Notes: generated by a model from the letters alone, not told the origin. Counted from the stretch's first letter, positions 9,772 to 21,258 are shown. The stretch: DNA of 64,000 nucleotides from Paenibacillus dakarensis (GCF_001373415.1 NZ_CDSE01000086.1:1-64000); one strand, 5' to 3'. Numbers and translations: made by a program.

Positions 9772-10032
9772 CTAACGGTGACTGGCTAGGTAGAACCGGA
9801 CCAGTTCTTCAATCAATTCATCGCGTTCTTTCTTCCTGATCAAACTTCTGGCATTGTTGTGCCGAGGTATATAAGCTGGATCCCCTGACAACAGATAACC
9901 GACAATTTGATTGATCGGATTATACTCTTTCTCAACCAACGAGTCGTATACCGATAATATTATGTCCCGGGCGGAAGCCTCCTTCTCATCACCTTTTACA
10001 TTGAACTTTACAGTCTTATCCATGGAGTCCAT
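9772..10032 (-). CDS. ireB: IreB family regulatory phosphoprotein (YrzL)
   Basis: Small protein of the DUF965/IreB family; in Enterococcus IreB is phosphorylated by the Ser/Thr kinase IreK and affects cephalosporin resistance. The 86-residue product has the diagnostic block [20 protein letters not shown] followed by [16 protein letters not shown] set the start at 10032 ([10 protein letters not shown]) because GAGGTG precedes it and family members begin here; an upstream in-frame start would add 13 residues of no family likeness. First gene of the ireB-ruvX-yrzB unit. Confidence 0.9.
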   Translation of the reverse strand: MDSMDKTVKFNVKGDEKEASARDIILSVYDSLVEKEYNPINQIVGYLLSGDPAYIPRHNNARSLIRKKERDELIEELVRFYLASHR

Positions 10033-10110
10033 GTGACACCTCACTTCTTCGAAGAACATGATTTGAAACATGCTTCGTCGAATAAATATTTACCAGCTTG
10101 ATCTTCCTAT

Positions 10111-10119
10111 ATCATAACA
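10111..10119 (-). promoter_or_regulatory. Extended -10 promoter candidate for the ireB operon
   Basis: The minus strand reads TGTTATGAT, an extended -10 (TGn plus TATGAT), about 80 bases upstream of the ireB start. No good -35 is visible, which is normal for extended -10 promoters. It lies in the alaS-ireB gap, where no clear terminator is seen, so read-through from alaS is also possible. Confidence 0.4.
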
Positions 10120-10177
10120 TATTCCTTAACCTGTAAGGAAATTTTGAAGTGAAATATTTATAGGTATTACGTTTATC

Positions 10178-12805
10178 TTAAACATTTTGTGAAACAAGCT
10201 CTTCAGCTCGCTTAAGTGCCTCCTTGATTTTGGAAGCGTCTTTTCCGCCTGCCTGCGCCATATCCGGACGACCTCCGCCGCCTCCGCCGCAAACAGCCGC
10301 TACTTCCTTAACCAATTTTCCTGCATGAAGTCCCTTCTTCACGAGCCCCTGTGGCACAGCAACTACAAAATTGACTTTGTCATCGTTCACAGCGCCAAGT
10401 ACAATTACAGCTTCAGGAAGCTTTCCTTTAAGTTCATCGGCTACTGTACGAAGAGCATCCATGTTTCCTGCCTGGACCTCAGCAGCCAAGAGCTGTATAT
10501 TACCTGCCGTAACCACCTGGTCAGTGAGTTGACCGGCTTCAATCGCACTTAGCTTGCCTTGAAGAGATTCATTGACACGTGACAATTCCTTAATCTGTTG
10601 ACCCAGTGCCTCAATCCGCTTTGGAACATCGTTCAGGTTGCTCTTAAGCAGTCCGGCAGACTGTCTGAGCAGATCAAGCTGACTTTCCATGAATTCATAT
10701 GCAAACCGACCGGTTACAGCTTCAATCCGGCGCACACCTGATCCTATTCCGCTCTCGCTCAGCAGTTTAAAAATACCAATCTGAGACGTGTTCTCCACAT
10801 GGCAGCCTCCGCAGAGCTCCAAGCTGTAATTCCCCACTTGAACAACTCTTACGATATCGCCGTATTTCTCGCCGAACAGTGCCATTGCACCCATCGCTTT
10901 AGCCTCATCAATCGATTTATTCTCAATTACAACAGCTGTCCCTTTCCAGATCTGTTCATTTACACGCTGTTCTATCTGAGACAGCTCTTCTGGCGAAATG
11001 CTTCCAAAATGAGAGAAGTCGAAACGTAAACGCTGCGGTTCAACAAGGGAACCTGCCTGATTAACATGCTCGCCAAGCACTTCCTTCAGTGCTTTATGAA
11101 GCAGGTGTGTTGCTGTATGATTTTTAATGGTGTCAAGACGCTTCTCACGGTCAACTTCAGCCTTCACCGTATCATCCACTTTCAATTCACCCGACTCCAC
11201 CGTTACCTGGTGAACATGCTGACCATGAGGTGCTTTGAACAGCCCTTCAACTCTTGCGCGCAGACGGTCACTCTCAAGCACACCCTGGTCGCTTACTTGG
11301 CCGCCGCTTTCTGCATAAAAAGGCGTGGAATCTAAAATAACCTGGCATGCCTGTCCTTCACCAACATGATCAACAAATTGTCCGTCGACAACGATTGCAA
11401 GCACTTTGGATTGTTGAACGATGTCATTATATCCAACAAATTCACTTTTAACCGTGTAATCAGAGAGTACACCACCCTGTACCTTCATACTCTCTGTATC
11501 CTGACGAGCTGCGCGAGCACGATCACGCTGCTCTTTCATCGCAGCATCGAAGCCTTCACGGTCTACTGTGAGCCCATGCTCAGCAGCGTAGTCCTCAGTC
11601 AAGTCCAACGGGAAGCCGTACGTGTCATACAATTTAAATGCATCGCTGCCGCTGATTTGCGTTTTTCCCTGTTCTTTTGCATGAGTACTCATATCCTCAA
11701 GAATATTCAGTCCGTCTGAAAGTGTCTTATGGAACTGCTCTTCCTCTGTAGCGATCACTTTCTCAATAAATTCACGCTTCTCCACGACTTCCGGATAATA
11801 TACACCCATAATATCGCCAACGGTTTTAGTCAGGGAGTACATGAATGGCTTATCCAGGCCAAGCACCTTGCCATAACGAACAGCACGGCGGAGCAAACGG
11901 CGAATAACATAACCGCGTCCTTCGTTTGAAGGCAGTACGCCGTCTCCTACAGCAAAAACAACCGTACGAATATGGTCAGCAATAACTTTCAGTGCAACAT
12001 CATATTCCGGTTTTTCATTATATTTAACTTTTGCCAGTGCAGCCGTTTCCTGAATCAAAGGCTGGAAAAGGTCTGTATCGAAGTTAGAATCTACATTCTG
12101 AAGAATGGAAGCGAAGCGCTCCAGACCAGCCCCTGTATCGATGTTCTTATTCGGAAGCGGCGTATAGCTGCCGTCTTTGTTGTGATTGAATTGGGAGAAT
12201 ACAAGGTTCCATACTTCGAGATAACGTTCGTTCTCTCCACCCGGGTATAGTTCAGGATCAGATGGATCATTCCCGTAAGCTTCACCGCGGTCATAGAAAA
12301 TTTCGGTGCACGGTCCGCAAGGGCCTTCGCCAATATCCCAAAAGTTATCCTCCAGCTTGATGATGCGGCTTTCTGGCAGACCGATTTTTTCATGCCACAG
12401 CTTGAAAGCCTCTTCGTCCTCAGGATACACGGTAACCGATAAACGTTCCGGATCGAATCCGATCCACTTCTTGTCCGTCAGGAATTCCCATGCCCATGTA
12501 ATGACTTCCTCTTTGAAGTAATCACCGATGGAGAAATTACCAAGCATCTCGAAAAAAGTATGATGACGGCGTGTTTTCCCGACATTTTCAATATCGTTCG
12601 TACGAATACATTTCTGAGAATTCGCAAGGCGCGGATTATCAGGACTTACACGTCCATCGAAATAAGGCTTAAGCGGCGCCATTCCGGCATTAATCCACAG
12701 CAGCGACGGATCATTATGCGGCACAAGTGAAGCACTCGGTTCAATCTTATGTCCTTTTTCTGCAAAAAACTCCAACCACTTGGAGCGAATTTCACTAGCT
12801 TTCAT
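10178..12805 (-). CDS. alaS: Alanyl-tRNA synthetase
   Basis: Charges tRNA-Ala and edits mischarged Ser/Gly. The class II catalytic core at the N-terminus shows the motif-2 region [18 protein letters not shown]; the editing domain carries HTATH and the CGGCH metal site; the C-Ala domain ends with the Gly-rich [17 protein letters not shown] place the start at 12805 ([10 protein letters not shown]), which has GGAGG eight bases upstream and matches the family start; the upstream in-frame start adds seven residues. Length is 875, typical for bacteria. It is controlled by the T-box leader directly upstream. Confidence 0.97.
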   Translation of the reverse strand: MKASEIRSKWLEFFAEKGHKIEPSASLVPHNDPSLLWINAGMAPLKPYFDGRVSPDNPRLANSQKCIRTNDIENVGKTRRHHTFFEMLGNFSIGDYFKEEVITWAWEFLTDKKWIGFDPERLSVTVYPEDEEAFKLWHEKIGLPESRIIKLEDNFWDIGEGPCGPCTEIFYDRGEAYGNDPSDPELYPGGENERYLEVWNLVFSQFNHNKDGSYTPLPNKNIDTGAGLERFASILQNVDSNFDTDLFQPLIQETAALAKVKYNEKPEYDVALKVIADHIRTVVFAVGDGVLPSNEGRGYVIRRLLRRAVRYGKVLGLDKPFMYSLTKTVGDIMGVYYPEVVEKREFIEKVIATEEEQFHKTLSDGLNILEDMSTHAKEQGKTQISGSDAFKLYDTYGFPLDLTEDYAAEHGLTVDREGFDAAMKEQRDRARAARQDTESMKVQGGVLSDYTVKSEFVGYNDIVQQSKVLAIVVDGQFVDHVGEGQACQVILDSTPFYAESGGQVSDQGVLESDRLRARVEGLFKAPHGQHVHQVTVESGELKVDDTVKAEVDREKRLDTIKNHTATHLLHKALKEVLGEHVNQAGSLVEPQRLRFDFSHFGSISPEELSQIEQRVNEQIWKGTAVVIENKSIDEAKAMGAMALFGEKYGDIVRVVQVGNYSLELCGGCHVENTSQIGIFKLLSESGIGSGVRRIEAVTGRFAYEFMESQLDLLRQSAGLLKSNLNDVPKRIEALGQQIKELSRVNESLQGKLSAIEAGQLTDQVVTAGNIQLLAAEVQAGNMDALRTVADELKGKLPEAVIVLGAVNDDKVNFVVAVPQGLVKKGLHAGKLVKEVAAVCGGGGGGRPDMAQAGGKDASKIKEALKRAEELVSQNV

Positions 12806-12861
12806 TATTCCAGCCTCCATTTTCAATATCGTTCAGTTCCATAAAATATTAGTCCCGAACA

Positions 12862-13135
12862 TAAAAAAGCCCCTGAAAATATATCAGGGACGATTGTCTC
12901 GCGGTACCACCCTGGTTATCGCTCATCATCTGGTCAGCATTCTGACCCATTAAGCGATCGCCTTGTATCGGTTTCATAACGGGGACCACCCGGTGAGTTT
13001 AGCTCACACTCGGAAATCAGCTTTTCAGCTAAGCGGCACTTTCAGGTTCTCACAGCCGTCCGGATGTATTTCCGGAAGGAACCTGTTCTCTGGAAAAGGA
13101 GCAATAGCTTACTTTATTTCCTCATCGTTTTCAAT
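12862..13135 (-). ncRNA. T-box leader controlling alaS
   Basis: This leader senses uncharged tRNA-Ala and relieves termination before alaS. The minus strand contains the T-box sequence AGGGTGGTACCGCGAGACA (12913-12895), then a terminator hairpin (CCCTGATATATTTTCAGGGG) with six T at 12868-12863. Upstream are the Stem I features: an AAAGTAA bulge-like sequence, GAGAACAGG, and several GCT/GCC triplets on the 3' side of Stem I as possible Ala specifiers. Folding would be needed to pick the specifier. It fills most of the gap between yrrI and alaS. Confidence 0.93.
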
Positions 13136-13207
13136 CGTATAAACTTTAATATTTTCAAGTATATCTATGCCTAAACTTTCTGTCAATGCATGTCAGAGTC
13201 AAGCAAA

Positions 13208-14275
13208 TCAACCGCTTTTGCGCCTTACGTAATATGCGAAAAAATGCTGCAGGAGAACTTTCATGACGGCGAACACAGGGACAGCCAGAATTAGACCGAT
13301 TGTACCCGCTATCTGCCCTCCGACCAGCAGGGCAAAAATAATAAGCAGCGGATGTAAATGAAGCTTTCTTCCGACCACCTGCGGAGATATAACATTGCTC
13401 TCCAGCAGCTGACAGATCAAATTCACAATGCCGACAAACAGGACCATTTTCCAGGAAATCGTTGTGGCCATCAGCAATGCAGGTGCCGCTCCCAGGAAGG
13501 GTCCCAAATAGGGAACAATATTAAATACGGCAACAATGCTTGCCAGCAATAATGCGTACGGCATACCAATCACAATATATCCAATGTAAGCAAAAACGCC
13601 GATGATGAGGCAGACCAGAAATTGCCCGCGAATATAATTGCCAAGCGCAGTATCGATTTCTTTAAGCAGGGTCACAATGGCTTTTCTTCGGCTCCGGGGA
13701 AGATACGATACGGCTGTCCGCTGGAACACCTCGAAATCTTTTAATATGTAAAAAATCAGAAAAGGCACGATAAACACATTAAATAACATGTTAATCATAT
13801 TTCCGATATTATCCATAAAACCTGATATTCCGTTTGCCAGCCGTGTTTCCAGGTGATACAGCCAGCTGTTCATACCTGTTCGAACACCAGGGGGAAGTAA
13901 TTTACTGTCCAGATTCGTCATCAGGCTTTGCGCATTCATCGTGAATTCAGGAAGGTGTTCATTCAGCTCTTCAAGCTGCCGCATCAGCATCGGAATCATA
14001 TTAATCAATATGACGGCTAGACAGGTTAAGAATACAGCATAGATCAGAAGGACAGCAACGCTCCTCGGAACCTTGCGGTCTGACAGCATGCATACAACAG
14101 GGTTTAGCACATAGGATATGATCATGGCCACCAGAAAGGGGGCCAGAATCGCTTTTAAGAAGCGATAGATGTCCAGAAATAACGGCCGCAGAAGCCACAT
14201 AAAGTAGGCGGCGATGAGGCCGAGAATGAGCCAGATCAAGAACCGAAACCATTTGTTTGCCGTCATCTGCTCCAT
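13208..14275 (-). CDS. yrrI: AI-2E family transporter YrrI
   Basis: Polytopic membrane protein of 355 residues of the AI-2E/PerM family. Hydrophobic helices occur near the N-terminus (FLIWLILGLIAAYFMWLL, then the paired helices around ILAPFLVAMIISYVLNP), and the C-terminal cluster includes the conserved NIVPYLGPFLGAAPA. Start set at 14275 (MEQMTANKWF) after GGAGG with 8-base spacing. B. subtilis yrrI likewise lies directly upstream of alaS. The transported substrate is unknown; some relatives export ions or signalling molecules. Confidence 0.85.
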   Translation of the reverse strand: MEQMTANKWFRFLIWLILGLIAAYFMWLLRPLFLDIYRFLKAILAPFLVAMIISYVLNPVVCMLSDRKVPRSVAVLLIYAVFLTCLAVILINMIPMLMRQLEELNEHLPEFTMNAQSLMTNLDSKLLPPGVRTGMNSWLYHLETRLANGISGFMDNIGNMINMLFNVFIVPFLIFYILKDFEVFQRTAVSYLPRSRRKAIVTLLKEIDTALGNYIRGQFLVCLIIGVFAYIGYIVIGMPYALLLASIVAVFNIVPYLGPFLGAAPALLMATTISWKMVLFVGIVNLICQLLESNVISPQVVGRKLHLHPLLIIFALLVGGQIAGTIGLILAVPVFAVMKVLLQHFFAYYVRRKSG

Positions 14276-14381
14276 GGGAAACTCCTCCTTTCGGACTGGC
14301 TTTCCCTGTAAGTATATGTACGAGCTCAATAAATTAAACTTCTATATTTGGAAACGATGAGCTTATTAGTGTGAAAAATAC

Positions 14382-14429
14382 AAAAAAACTCGCATTCACA
14401 CCCATTTTTGCCTGGATGGAAAACGCGAG
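14382..14429 (-). terminator. Terminator after the yrrD/zinc-ribbon gene pair
   Basis: On the minus strand CTCGC...GCGAG forms the base of a hairpin with a further TCCAT/ATGGG pairing inside, followed by seven T. It lies between the zinc-ribbon gene and yrrI. Confidence 0.75.
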
Positions 14430-14487
14430 CCTTCGTCTACTTCTGCATTTTACAAAATACTCACATGCATATGTATATATGCAAATA

Positions 14488-14697
14488 TTATGTTGATGCG
14501 TGGATATGGGGGAAATCCGGCTGAAATTCTTCACCGAAAAACAAATCATCCAGAGAGCTAAGAGTACCGTCTTCCTCAACCTGGTAGACAGACATTTTCT
14601 CTCCGTTGACCGTCAATTCAATAAAGCATCCCCAGCAGTAAAACTGATGGGAGCCGATCTTCCCGATATCTTTGGAACTACAATTTGGACATTTCAT
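14488..14697 (-). CDS. Small zinc-ribbon protein (YrzR-like)
   Basis: Product of 69 residues starting MKCPNCSSKDIGKIGSHQFY followed by CWGC: two CxxC pairs that should bind one zinc. The rest is acidic with no other motif. It lies 12 bp after yrrD, and in B. subtilis a similar small gene (yrzR) follows yrrD, so YrzR is a reasonable match by position; the sequence relation is recalled rather than tested. Function unknown. Confidence 0.7.
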   Translation of the reverse strand: MKCPNCSSKDIGKIGSHQFYCWGCFIELTVNGEKMSVYQVEEDGTLSSLDDLFFGEEFQPDFPHIHAST

Positions 14698-14709
14698 CCT
14701 ATCTTCACC

Positions 14710-15231
14710 CTATCCGTTCACAGAATTAATGGCTTTTTCTAAACGCTGTTCGCTCATCGGAGGGACCATAACAGCACTTTCTCCGATCGCCATTTCCGTT
14801 GTACAAGGCAGCCATTTGCGACCATCTATCAAATCTGATACAAAACCGTCGGAAATTTCTAATCCTAGTATTGTATTGCCCTGTTCTTGCTCAAAATAAA
14901 CATCCGAGATGCGTCCGAGCAAAATTCCGTCCTCCGTAAGTACTTGCATATCTTTCAATTTCCGTCGGCCTAAAAGGTACGTAAATGTGATATTGCTTGG
15001 GTCCGTTTTTTGTACAGCCTCTATACTCCGAATCATCACCGCGTCTTCGCCGTAGGCAGAGATATCTTCCCATGATACGGTTTTCACATGAGAGGAGAAC
15101 AGAGCCCTGCCTTCGATTTCAAGAGCGGTGATTGACCAATTCTCATCTAGTATGAAATCGTGGATTTTGCCAATTTCCTTGCCATTCTCCACGTCGAATA
15201 CAGCCAGTCCAATCATTTCTTGAAGTTTCAT
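14710..15231 (-). CDS. yrrD: PRC-barrel domain protein YrrD
   Basis: Soluble protein of 173 residues with two PRC-barrel-like repeats: MIGLAVFDVENGKEIGKIHDF near the N-terminus and VLTEDGILLGRISDVYFE in the middle. PRC barrels are small beta folds found in photosynthetic reaction centre H subunits and RimM; the role of YrrD is unknown. Start set at 15231 (MKLQEM) downstream of GGGGAGG; an earlier ATG would overlap the ribosome site. It is followed by the zinc-ribbon gene, as in B. subtilis. Confidence 0.8.
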   Translation of the reverse strand: MKLQEMIGLAVFDVENGKEIGKIHDFILDENWSITALEIEGRALFSSHVKTVSWEDISAYGEDAVMIRSIEAVQKTDPSNITFTYLLGRRKLKDMQVLTEDGILLGRISDVYFEQEQGNTILGLEISDGFVSDLIDGRKWLPCTTEMAIGESAVMVPPMSEQRLEKAINSVNG

Positions 15232-15377
15232 TATGCTTGGATACCTCCCCATCCTTCATAATTTGGAAACCGATCCGGTCTTAATAACGTGCCTGCCCAT
15301 ATGCTATGGTCCGGTTTCAAAGGATGAAATGGAAGAACTCATACCCCCTAGCCCACTAAAGAGAAATCCCTTAACTA

Positions 15378-16523
15378 CTATTTACGCAAGCGATTAATGA
15401 TGGTTCCAATTTTCTGGGCAGTATACTCCATTTCTTGACTAGTATTACCCAAACCAAAACTAAAACGAATCGCGGAGTGTAAAAGTTTTTCAGAAAGTTC
15501 CATCGCTTGGAGTACATGCGAAACCTCAAGAGATCCCGAGGTGCATGCAGAACCGCTGGCAGCTGCAATTCCCTCCATATCAAGATTCATCAGCATCGTC
15601 TCTGTGTTTACGCCCGGAAAGCTGATATTGATGATATGAGGCATGAAAAATTCAGGATGTCCGTTCACTGCAAAAGCGTCTTGTCCAATTTCCTGGTTCA
15701 GGGATTGAATGAAGGTGTTCCGAAGCATCATATAATGGGATCTGCGGTCTGCAAGACCATCAACAGCCAGCTCTACTGCTTTGGCAAAGCCTGCGATTCC
15801 GGCCAGGTTCTCTGTTCCAGCCCGCCGTTTCTTCTCCTGCAGTCCGCCATACAGCCGCGGTGACAAGGTATGCCCTCGTTTTACAACGAGCGCACCGATC
15901 CCCCCAGGGCCATTGATCTTATGGGCGGAGAAACTCCAAAGATCCACCGGATAATCCCTGCATACAATCGACTCTGTTCCTAATGCCTGCACAGCATCCG
16001 TATGAAACACAATACCTCGGCTTCGGGCAAGCTCGCCAATCTCCCGAATCGGCTGCAGGGTTCCTATCTCATTGTTGCCAAACATAATGGTAATCAGAAC
16101 TGTGTTATCCTGAATAGCATTTGCAACCTGCTCGGCAGAGACTCGTCCTGTCTCATCTACAGGAACATAAGTAACCTCACAGCCTCTCTTCTCAAGCTCC
16201 TGACAGGTATGAAGCACCGCATGATGCTCGATTGCAGATGTAATAACATGCTTGCCCTCAAGCCCCATCGCTTCCAGCGTACCGAAGATAGCCAGATTAT
16301 CACTTTCCGTTCCTCCAGCCGTAAATACAAGCTCGTCCGGCATGCAGCCCAAAAGGGCCGCCATTCGATCCCGCGACCCGCTCATCAGCTTCTTCGCTTC
16401 TCTTCCATAGGCATGGACACTTGAAGCATTGCCATACTGACTTGTCATAACACGCATCATCTCTTCCGCTACCTTCGGATGAATTGGCGTCGAAGCTGCG
16501 TGATCCAGATATATTGATTTCAT
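15378..16523 (-). CDS. iscS: Cysteine desulfurase (IscS/NifS type, YrvO)
   Basis: PLP enzyme that takes sulfur from cysteine and passes it as persulfide, here probably to MnmA for tRNA 2-thiolation. Seen: the start MKSIYLDHAASTPIHPKV, the PLP-binding Lys in WSFSAHKINGPGG, and the catalytic Cys in ASGSACTSGS near the C-terminus. Length 381. AGGTGATAATA precedes the ATG at 16523. It follows the cymR stop codon by nine bases and forms an operon with it. In B. subtilis trmU is co-transcribed downstream; here mnmA lies on the other side of cymR, divergently. Confidence 0.94.
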   Translation of the reverse strand: MKSIYLDHAASTPIHPKVAEEMMRVMTSQYGNASSVHAYGREAKKLMSGSRDRMAALLGCMPDELVFTAGGTESDNLAIFGTLEAMGLEGKHVITSAIEHHAVLHTCQELEKRGCEVTYVPVDETGRVSAEQVANAIQDNTVLITIMFGNNEIGTLQPIREIGELARSRGIVFHTDAVQALGTESIVCRDYPVDLWSFSAHKINGPGGIGALVVKRGHTLSPRLYGGLQEKKRRAGTENLAGIAGFAKAVELAVDGLADRRSHYMMLRNTFIQSLNQEIGQDAFAVNGHPEFFMPHIINISFPGVNTETMLMNLDMEGIAAASGSACTSGSLEVSHVLQAMELSEKLLHSAIRFSFGLGNTSQEMEYTAQKIGTIINRLRK

Positions 16524-16532
16524 TATTATCAC

Positions 16533-16952
16533 CTATATATAGAACATATAATTGTCCACTGCGGACTGTTCGTGGTAGTTAATCAGATTGTCCAGTGTCG
16601 TGGAATCGAGGACTTCCGCGATGCTATCCCTGATTCGGAGCCATAAGTCGCGTTTAGCCGGATCATCTTCTTCTGTAAAATCAACTGGAGAGATCGGGCC
16701 CTCCAGAACACGAATCACATCTCCCGCTGTAATGCTTACAGGTTCGCGCGACAGAATATATCCGCCGTAAGCTCCGCGAATGCTCTTTACAAGACCGGCA
16801 TTTCGAAGCGGAGCAATCAATTGTTCAAGATAATGCTCGGACAGCTGATTTTTCTCAGCAATGCTCTTCAATGAAGTCGGGCCTTCGCCAAAGCGGGAGG
16901 CAAGCTCCATCATGATAGTCAATCCATATCTTCCTTTAGTTGATATCTTCAA
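16533..16952 (-). CDS. cymR: Rrf2-family cysteine metabolism repressor CymR
   Basis: Winged-helix repressor of cysteine and sulfur assimilation genes; in B. subtilis it works in complex with O-acetylserine thiol-lyase CysK. The start MKISTKGRYGLTIMMELASR, the KNQLSEHYLEQLI recognition region and SIRGAYGGYILS are near-identical in style to CymR. The 139-residue protein contains no cysteines, so it cannot hold the Fe-S cluster of IscR-type members, consistent with CymR. It starts with TTG at 16952 after GAGGTG. Directly followed by iscS. Confidence 0.92.
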   Translation of the reverse strand: MKISTKGRYGLTIMMELASRFGEGPTSLKSIAEKNQLSEHYLEQLIAPLRNAGLVKSIRGAYGGYILSREPVSITAGDVIRVLEGPISPVDFTEEDDPAKRDLWLRIRDSIAEVLDSTTLDNLINYHEQSAVDNYMFYI

Positions 16953-17177
16953 AAGGTGACACCTCTCTCAAAATTTTATATACAATATTACTCATCAGTT
17001 TTGTTGGTTTGAGACGAATACGAGGGCTCAATCTAAATTACGACAAGGCAAAGTAAGATAATCACCTTATTCCGATCAATCCCCTGCGTATATGGTAACA
17101 TAACCAATGCTTTTATGGGTAATAATACAGACTTATATTTTTGAAAATGTTCACGAGGAGTGGACAAATCCGGACGT

Positions 17178-17205
17178 GTGAAAGTTTGACGGGTTGTGAT
17201 AAAAT
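17178..17205 (+). promoter_or_regulatory. Promoter candidate for mnmA
   Basis: GTGAAA (17178-17183), a 16-bp spacer and an extended -10 TGATAAAAT ending at 17205 lie 41 bp upstream of the mnmA ATG. The -10 is good, the -35 weak. Confidence 0.5.
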
Positions 17206-17221
17206 ACGTCCATGGGCATAA

Positions 17222-18355
<1,134 letters not shown>

Positions 18356-18387
18356 GCAGTGCAGGTACCTTATCACTTGGATAGAAT

Positions 18388-18445
18388 AAAAAAAAGAGGC
18401 GTGTCCCTCAGGTTTTTTCAGACCTGAGAGTGACATGCCTCTTTT
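18388..18445. terminator. Bidirectional terminator between mnmA and nrdG
   Basis: A long stem (AGAGGCGTGTC...GACATGCCTCT with inner CTCAGGT/ACCTGAG) has eight A on its left and TTTT on its right, so it can stop transcripts from both convergent genes; the minus-strand T run is longer. Confidence 0.85.
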
Positions 18446-18463
18446 AGTTCTTCTAGTTATGTC

Positions 18464-18967
18464 CTAAGGCAGCGTAATTTCTACTACATAGCCCTGTTTA
18501 ACGCTATTTGGAACATCGACCAGACGCTGATTCCGGCTTCCTCGGAAAGGAAGGGATACATCCTTCTCCTGTTCAAGAAATTTACCGTCTACGATGACAT
18601 CGCACATCAGAGCCAGGCGCTCAAGCTTTGGCTGTCTCATTAATGCTTCAAACGTGTAGCCTGTGTAAGCCCATATATTTTTTTCAGGGCAGCGTTCCTT
18701 TAATTCCGACAAAAAGCAGATGCATTCCTCCGCCGAGAAAAAAGGGTCGCCTCCACATAAAGTAACTCCCTCAAGCAGCGGATTATCAGCAATTTCTTCT
18801 ATGATTCGTGATTTCAGCTCCGCAGTGAAAGGCTCCCCCGCTTCAAAATCCCAAGCCTCCTGATTGAAGCATCCGGGACAAGCATGGCGGCAGCCGCTGA
18901 TGAACAGAACGGCGCGCAGACCCTTGCCTTCATTGATGCTCTCCCGAACATAGCCGCACAGATTCAT
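18464..18967 (-). CDS. nrdG: Anaerobic ribonucleotide reductase activating protein NrdG
   Basis: Radical-SAM enzyme that makes the glycyl radical on NrdD. The motif CRHACPGC (CX3CX2C) near residue 27 binds the 4Fe-4S cluster; VTLCGGDPF is the SAM-binding GGE-like region. 167 residues, normal. Its ATG overlaps the nrdD stop by 4 bp (ATGA), indicating translational coupling. Expected in the cytoplasm under anoxia. Confidence 0.95.
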   Translation of the reverse strand: MNLCGYVRESINEGKGLRAVLFISGCRHACPGCFNQEAWDFEAGEPFTAELKSRIIEEIADNPLLEGVTLCGGDPFFSAEECICFLSELKERCPEKNIWAYTGYTFEALMRQPKLERLALMCDVIVDGKFLEQEKDVSLPFRGSRNQRLVDVPNSVKQGYVVEITLP

Positions 18968-21186
18968 AAATGCTTAACCCGGTCCTCAACCTCGGCCTGT
19001 TTCGCTGAATTGAAACGCTCGGTATAACTTCCGGTCAAGTACCCTGTTACTCTGCGCAGACGGTGAAACAGCACTTGGTTCTCATCCGCTCCGCATGACG
19101 GACAACTTGATCCAATAATCCCTTCATAATTGCAGACAGGGCAGCGATCGAGCGGGTGGTTAACGGAAAAGTACCCTATGTCCTCCTTTAACGCGAACTG
19201 GACAATATTCCGGAACGCCGCTAAGTTCTGCCGGGCATTGCCGTCGAGCTCTACATACGATATTGCTCCAGCATTACACAGGTTATGGAATGGTGCTTCA
19301 TACTTAATTTTTTGAAAAGCCGCTATAGGGTAATACACGGGAATATGGAAGGAATTCGTATAATATTCCCGATCTGTCACACCCGGAATACAACCATACT
19401 CACTCTTGTCCATCTTGGTGAATTTTCCTGATAAGCCTTCAGCCGGAGTAGCGAACAGCGAAAAATTCAGATTATACTGTTCGCTCATTTCATCGCAGTA
19501 TGCACGCATGCGCTTAATGATATCCAGCCCGAGAGCTCTCGCTTGTTCATTCTCACCGTGATGGCTGCCTGTTAATGCTTTCAGGCATTCAGCAAGCCCG
19601 ATAAAACCAAGTGCCAGAGATCCATGCTTCAGCAGACCCCCTACCTTATCATCTAAAGCTAATTGCTCTCCGCCTTCCCATACACCTTCCCGCATCATGA
19701 AATCAGAAGCCTTCGCGGGCTGATTGGCTTGAATATGATAACGGTGGATCAGGCCTTCTACAGCAATCTTCATATAATAATCCAAACTTTGAAAAAAACC
19801 TTCCATGTCCGGGTTATTACGTTGATGGGTTGCTATGCCGTGTTCAATGCCAAGTCTCACCAAATTAATCGTATTGAAAGACAGATTACCCTTGCCGCTT
19901 AGACGATTTCTGCCAAAGCGATCTGAGATCGTGCGTGTACGGCACCCCATCGTTGCAATAATGGTATCAGGGTCCTCAGGATTATAATAAGGAAGATTAA
20001 AGGAAGCATCTACGTTTACAAAATTGGGATATAAACGCTGGCTGGAGCACTCGATAGCTTTTAAGAACAAATCGTAATTGGGATCCCCCTCAGCCTGGTT
20101 GACTCCATGCTTGCACTGAAAAATATGCTGCGGGAAGATAGGCGTTTCCCCGCTTCCGAGCCCTTTAATTGTTGCTTCAAGCAGAGCATGTGAGACCAAC
20201 CGGCCTTCGGTAGAGGTACACATGCCGTAATTTAATGAAGTGAACGGAATCTGTCCACCGGCCCGGCTGCTCATTGTATTCAAATTATGAATGAGGGATT
20301 CCGCGGCCTGCTTCGTTTCATTTACGGTTTCCTCATAAGCGAATGCATAAGTACGTGGATACCGCTCCTTTAGCAAGTGGTTATCCATTACCAGTTCTTC
20401 ATCCGGCATGTCCAGTCCTTGCTTCGATTTGCCCTCACCTAAATACTTCAGTCCCTTTAGAAAATGCTTACGGAACGACTTCCCTACATAAGGCGCTAAA
20501 TCCCAATCAATCTTATTTCCCGATACCCCGCCAAATTGACTGTTTTGCTGAGACTGAAAAATAATCGCAATGAGAGCCATAGCTGTCATAATACTCTGAG
20601 GCGGGCGTACAGAGCCATTTCCGGTATTAAATCCCTTCTCCAGCAGCCTGCCAAATGGAATAAAAATGCAGTTGGTTGTTCCTAGCGCATATTGGTCCAG
20701 ATCATGCACATAAACATATCCTTCCTTGACCGCCTCATTCAGCAGCTCCGGCAGTACGAAAGAAGTCGCCATCCACTTGGCATATTCTGAACCGATCCGG
20801 CTCATCTTCCCACTGAAGGATTCTCCGTTCAGGTTTGCATTTTCCCGGAGCAGGTCCATATTCTTCACGCGAATAATATCATTGCTGATTTTGTAGAGCT
20901 CCCCGCGCTTTATGCGCGCCAGATCACGTGCTTGACGATATTGTGCATAGGCTTTAGCTGTATCCTCATAACCGGTTCTCTTTAAATATTGAATGACCAG
21001 ATCCTGAATTTCTTCAACAGATATCTGCTCTTTAGAAACGGCTTCGCTCTCCACCATCTCACCGATCCGGGATGAGGCTTCAAGCTTAACGGTTCCTTCC
21101 ACCGCTTTGAATGCTTTATTCACCGCACCCGTAACCCGATTCACATCGAAATCAACATACGTCCCGTCTCTTTTTATAACCTTCAT
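18964..21186 (-). CDS. nrdD: Anaerobic (class III) ribonucleoside-triphosphate reductase NrdD
   Basis: Makes dNTPs from NTPs without oxygen and without B12. An N-terminal ATP-cone (about residues 1-90, starting MKVIKRDGTYVDFDVNRV) gives allosteric control. The C-terminus carries a four-cysteine zinc site (CPVCNYEG...CPSCG, about 679-695) and the radical Gly in RRVTGYL (about residue 715). Length 740 is typical. It is preceded by two NrdR-type boxes, a cobalamin riboswitch and a terminator, and is coupled to nrdG. Confidence 0.96.
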   Translation of the reverse strand: MKVIKRDGTYVDFDVNRVTGAVNKAFKAVEGTVKLEASSRIGEMVESEAVSKEQISVEEIQDLVIQYLKRTGYEDTAKAYAQYRQARDLARIKRGELYKISNDIIRVKNMDLLRENANLNGESFSGKMSRIGSEYAKWMATSFVLPELLNEAVKEGYVYVHDLDQYALGTTNCIFIPFGRLLEKGFNTGNGSVRPPQSIMTAMALIAIIFQSQQNSQFGGVSGNKIDWDLAPYVGKSFRKHFLKGLKYLGEGKSKQGLDMPDEELVMDNHLLKERYPRTYAFAYEETVNETKQAAESLIHNLNTMSSRAGGQIPFTSLNYGMCTSTEGRLVSHALLEATIKGLGSGETPIFPQHIFQCKHGVNQAEGDPNYDLFLKAIECSSQRLYPNFVNVDASFNLPYYNPEDPDTIIATMGCRTRTISDRFGRNRLSGKGNLSFNTINLVRLGIEHGIATHQRNNPDMEGFFQSLDYYMKIAVEGLIHRYHIQANQPAKASDFMMREGVWEGGEQLALDDKVGGLLKHGSLALGFIGLAECLKALTGSHHGENEQARALGLDIIKRMRAYCDEMSEQYNLNFSLFATPAEGLSGKFTKMDKSEYGCIPGVTDREYYTNSFHIPVYYPIAAFQKIKYEAPFHNLCNAGAISYVELDGNARQNLAAFRNIVQFALKEDIGYFSVNHPLDRCPVCNYEGIIGSSCPSCGADENQVLFHRLRRVTGYLTGSYTERFNSAKQAEVEDRVKHL

Positions 21187-21215
21187 CCGCTATCCCCTCC
21201 GCATTTTATATAAAT

Positions 21216-21258
21216 AAAAAAAGCATGCAGCCGCTGATCTATACGGCATACATGCTTC
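21216..21258 (-). terminator. Riboswitch expression-platform terminator before nrdD
   Basis: On the minus strand AAGCATG...CGG pairs with CGGCTGCATGCTT and is followed by a run of seven T, 30 bp upstream of the nrdD ATG. Its position directly after the cobalamin riboswitch points to control by premature termination. Confidence 0.8.

Noticed and set aside
14334..14579. Minus-strand frame of 81 codons
   Set aside because: Overlaps the terminator and the zinc-ribbon gene in another frame.
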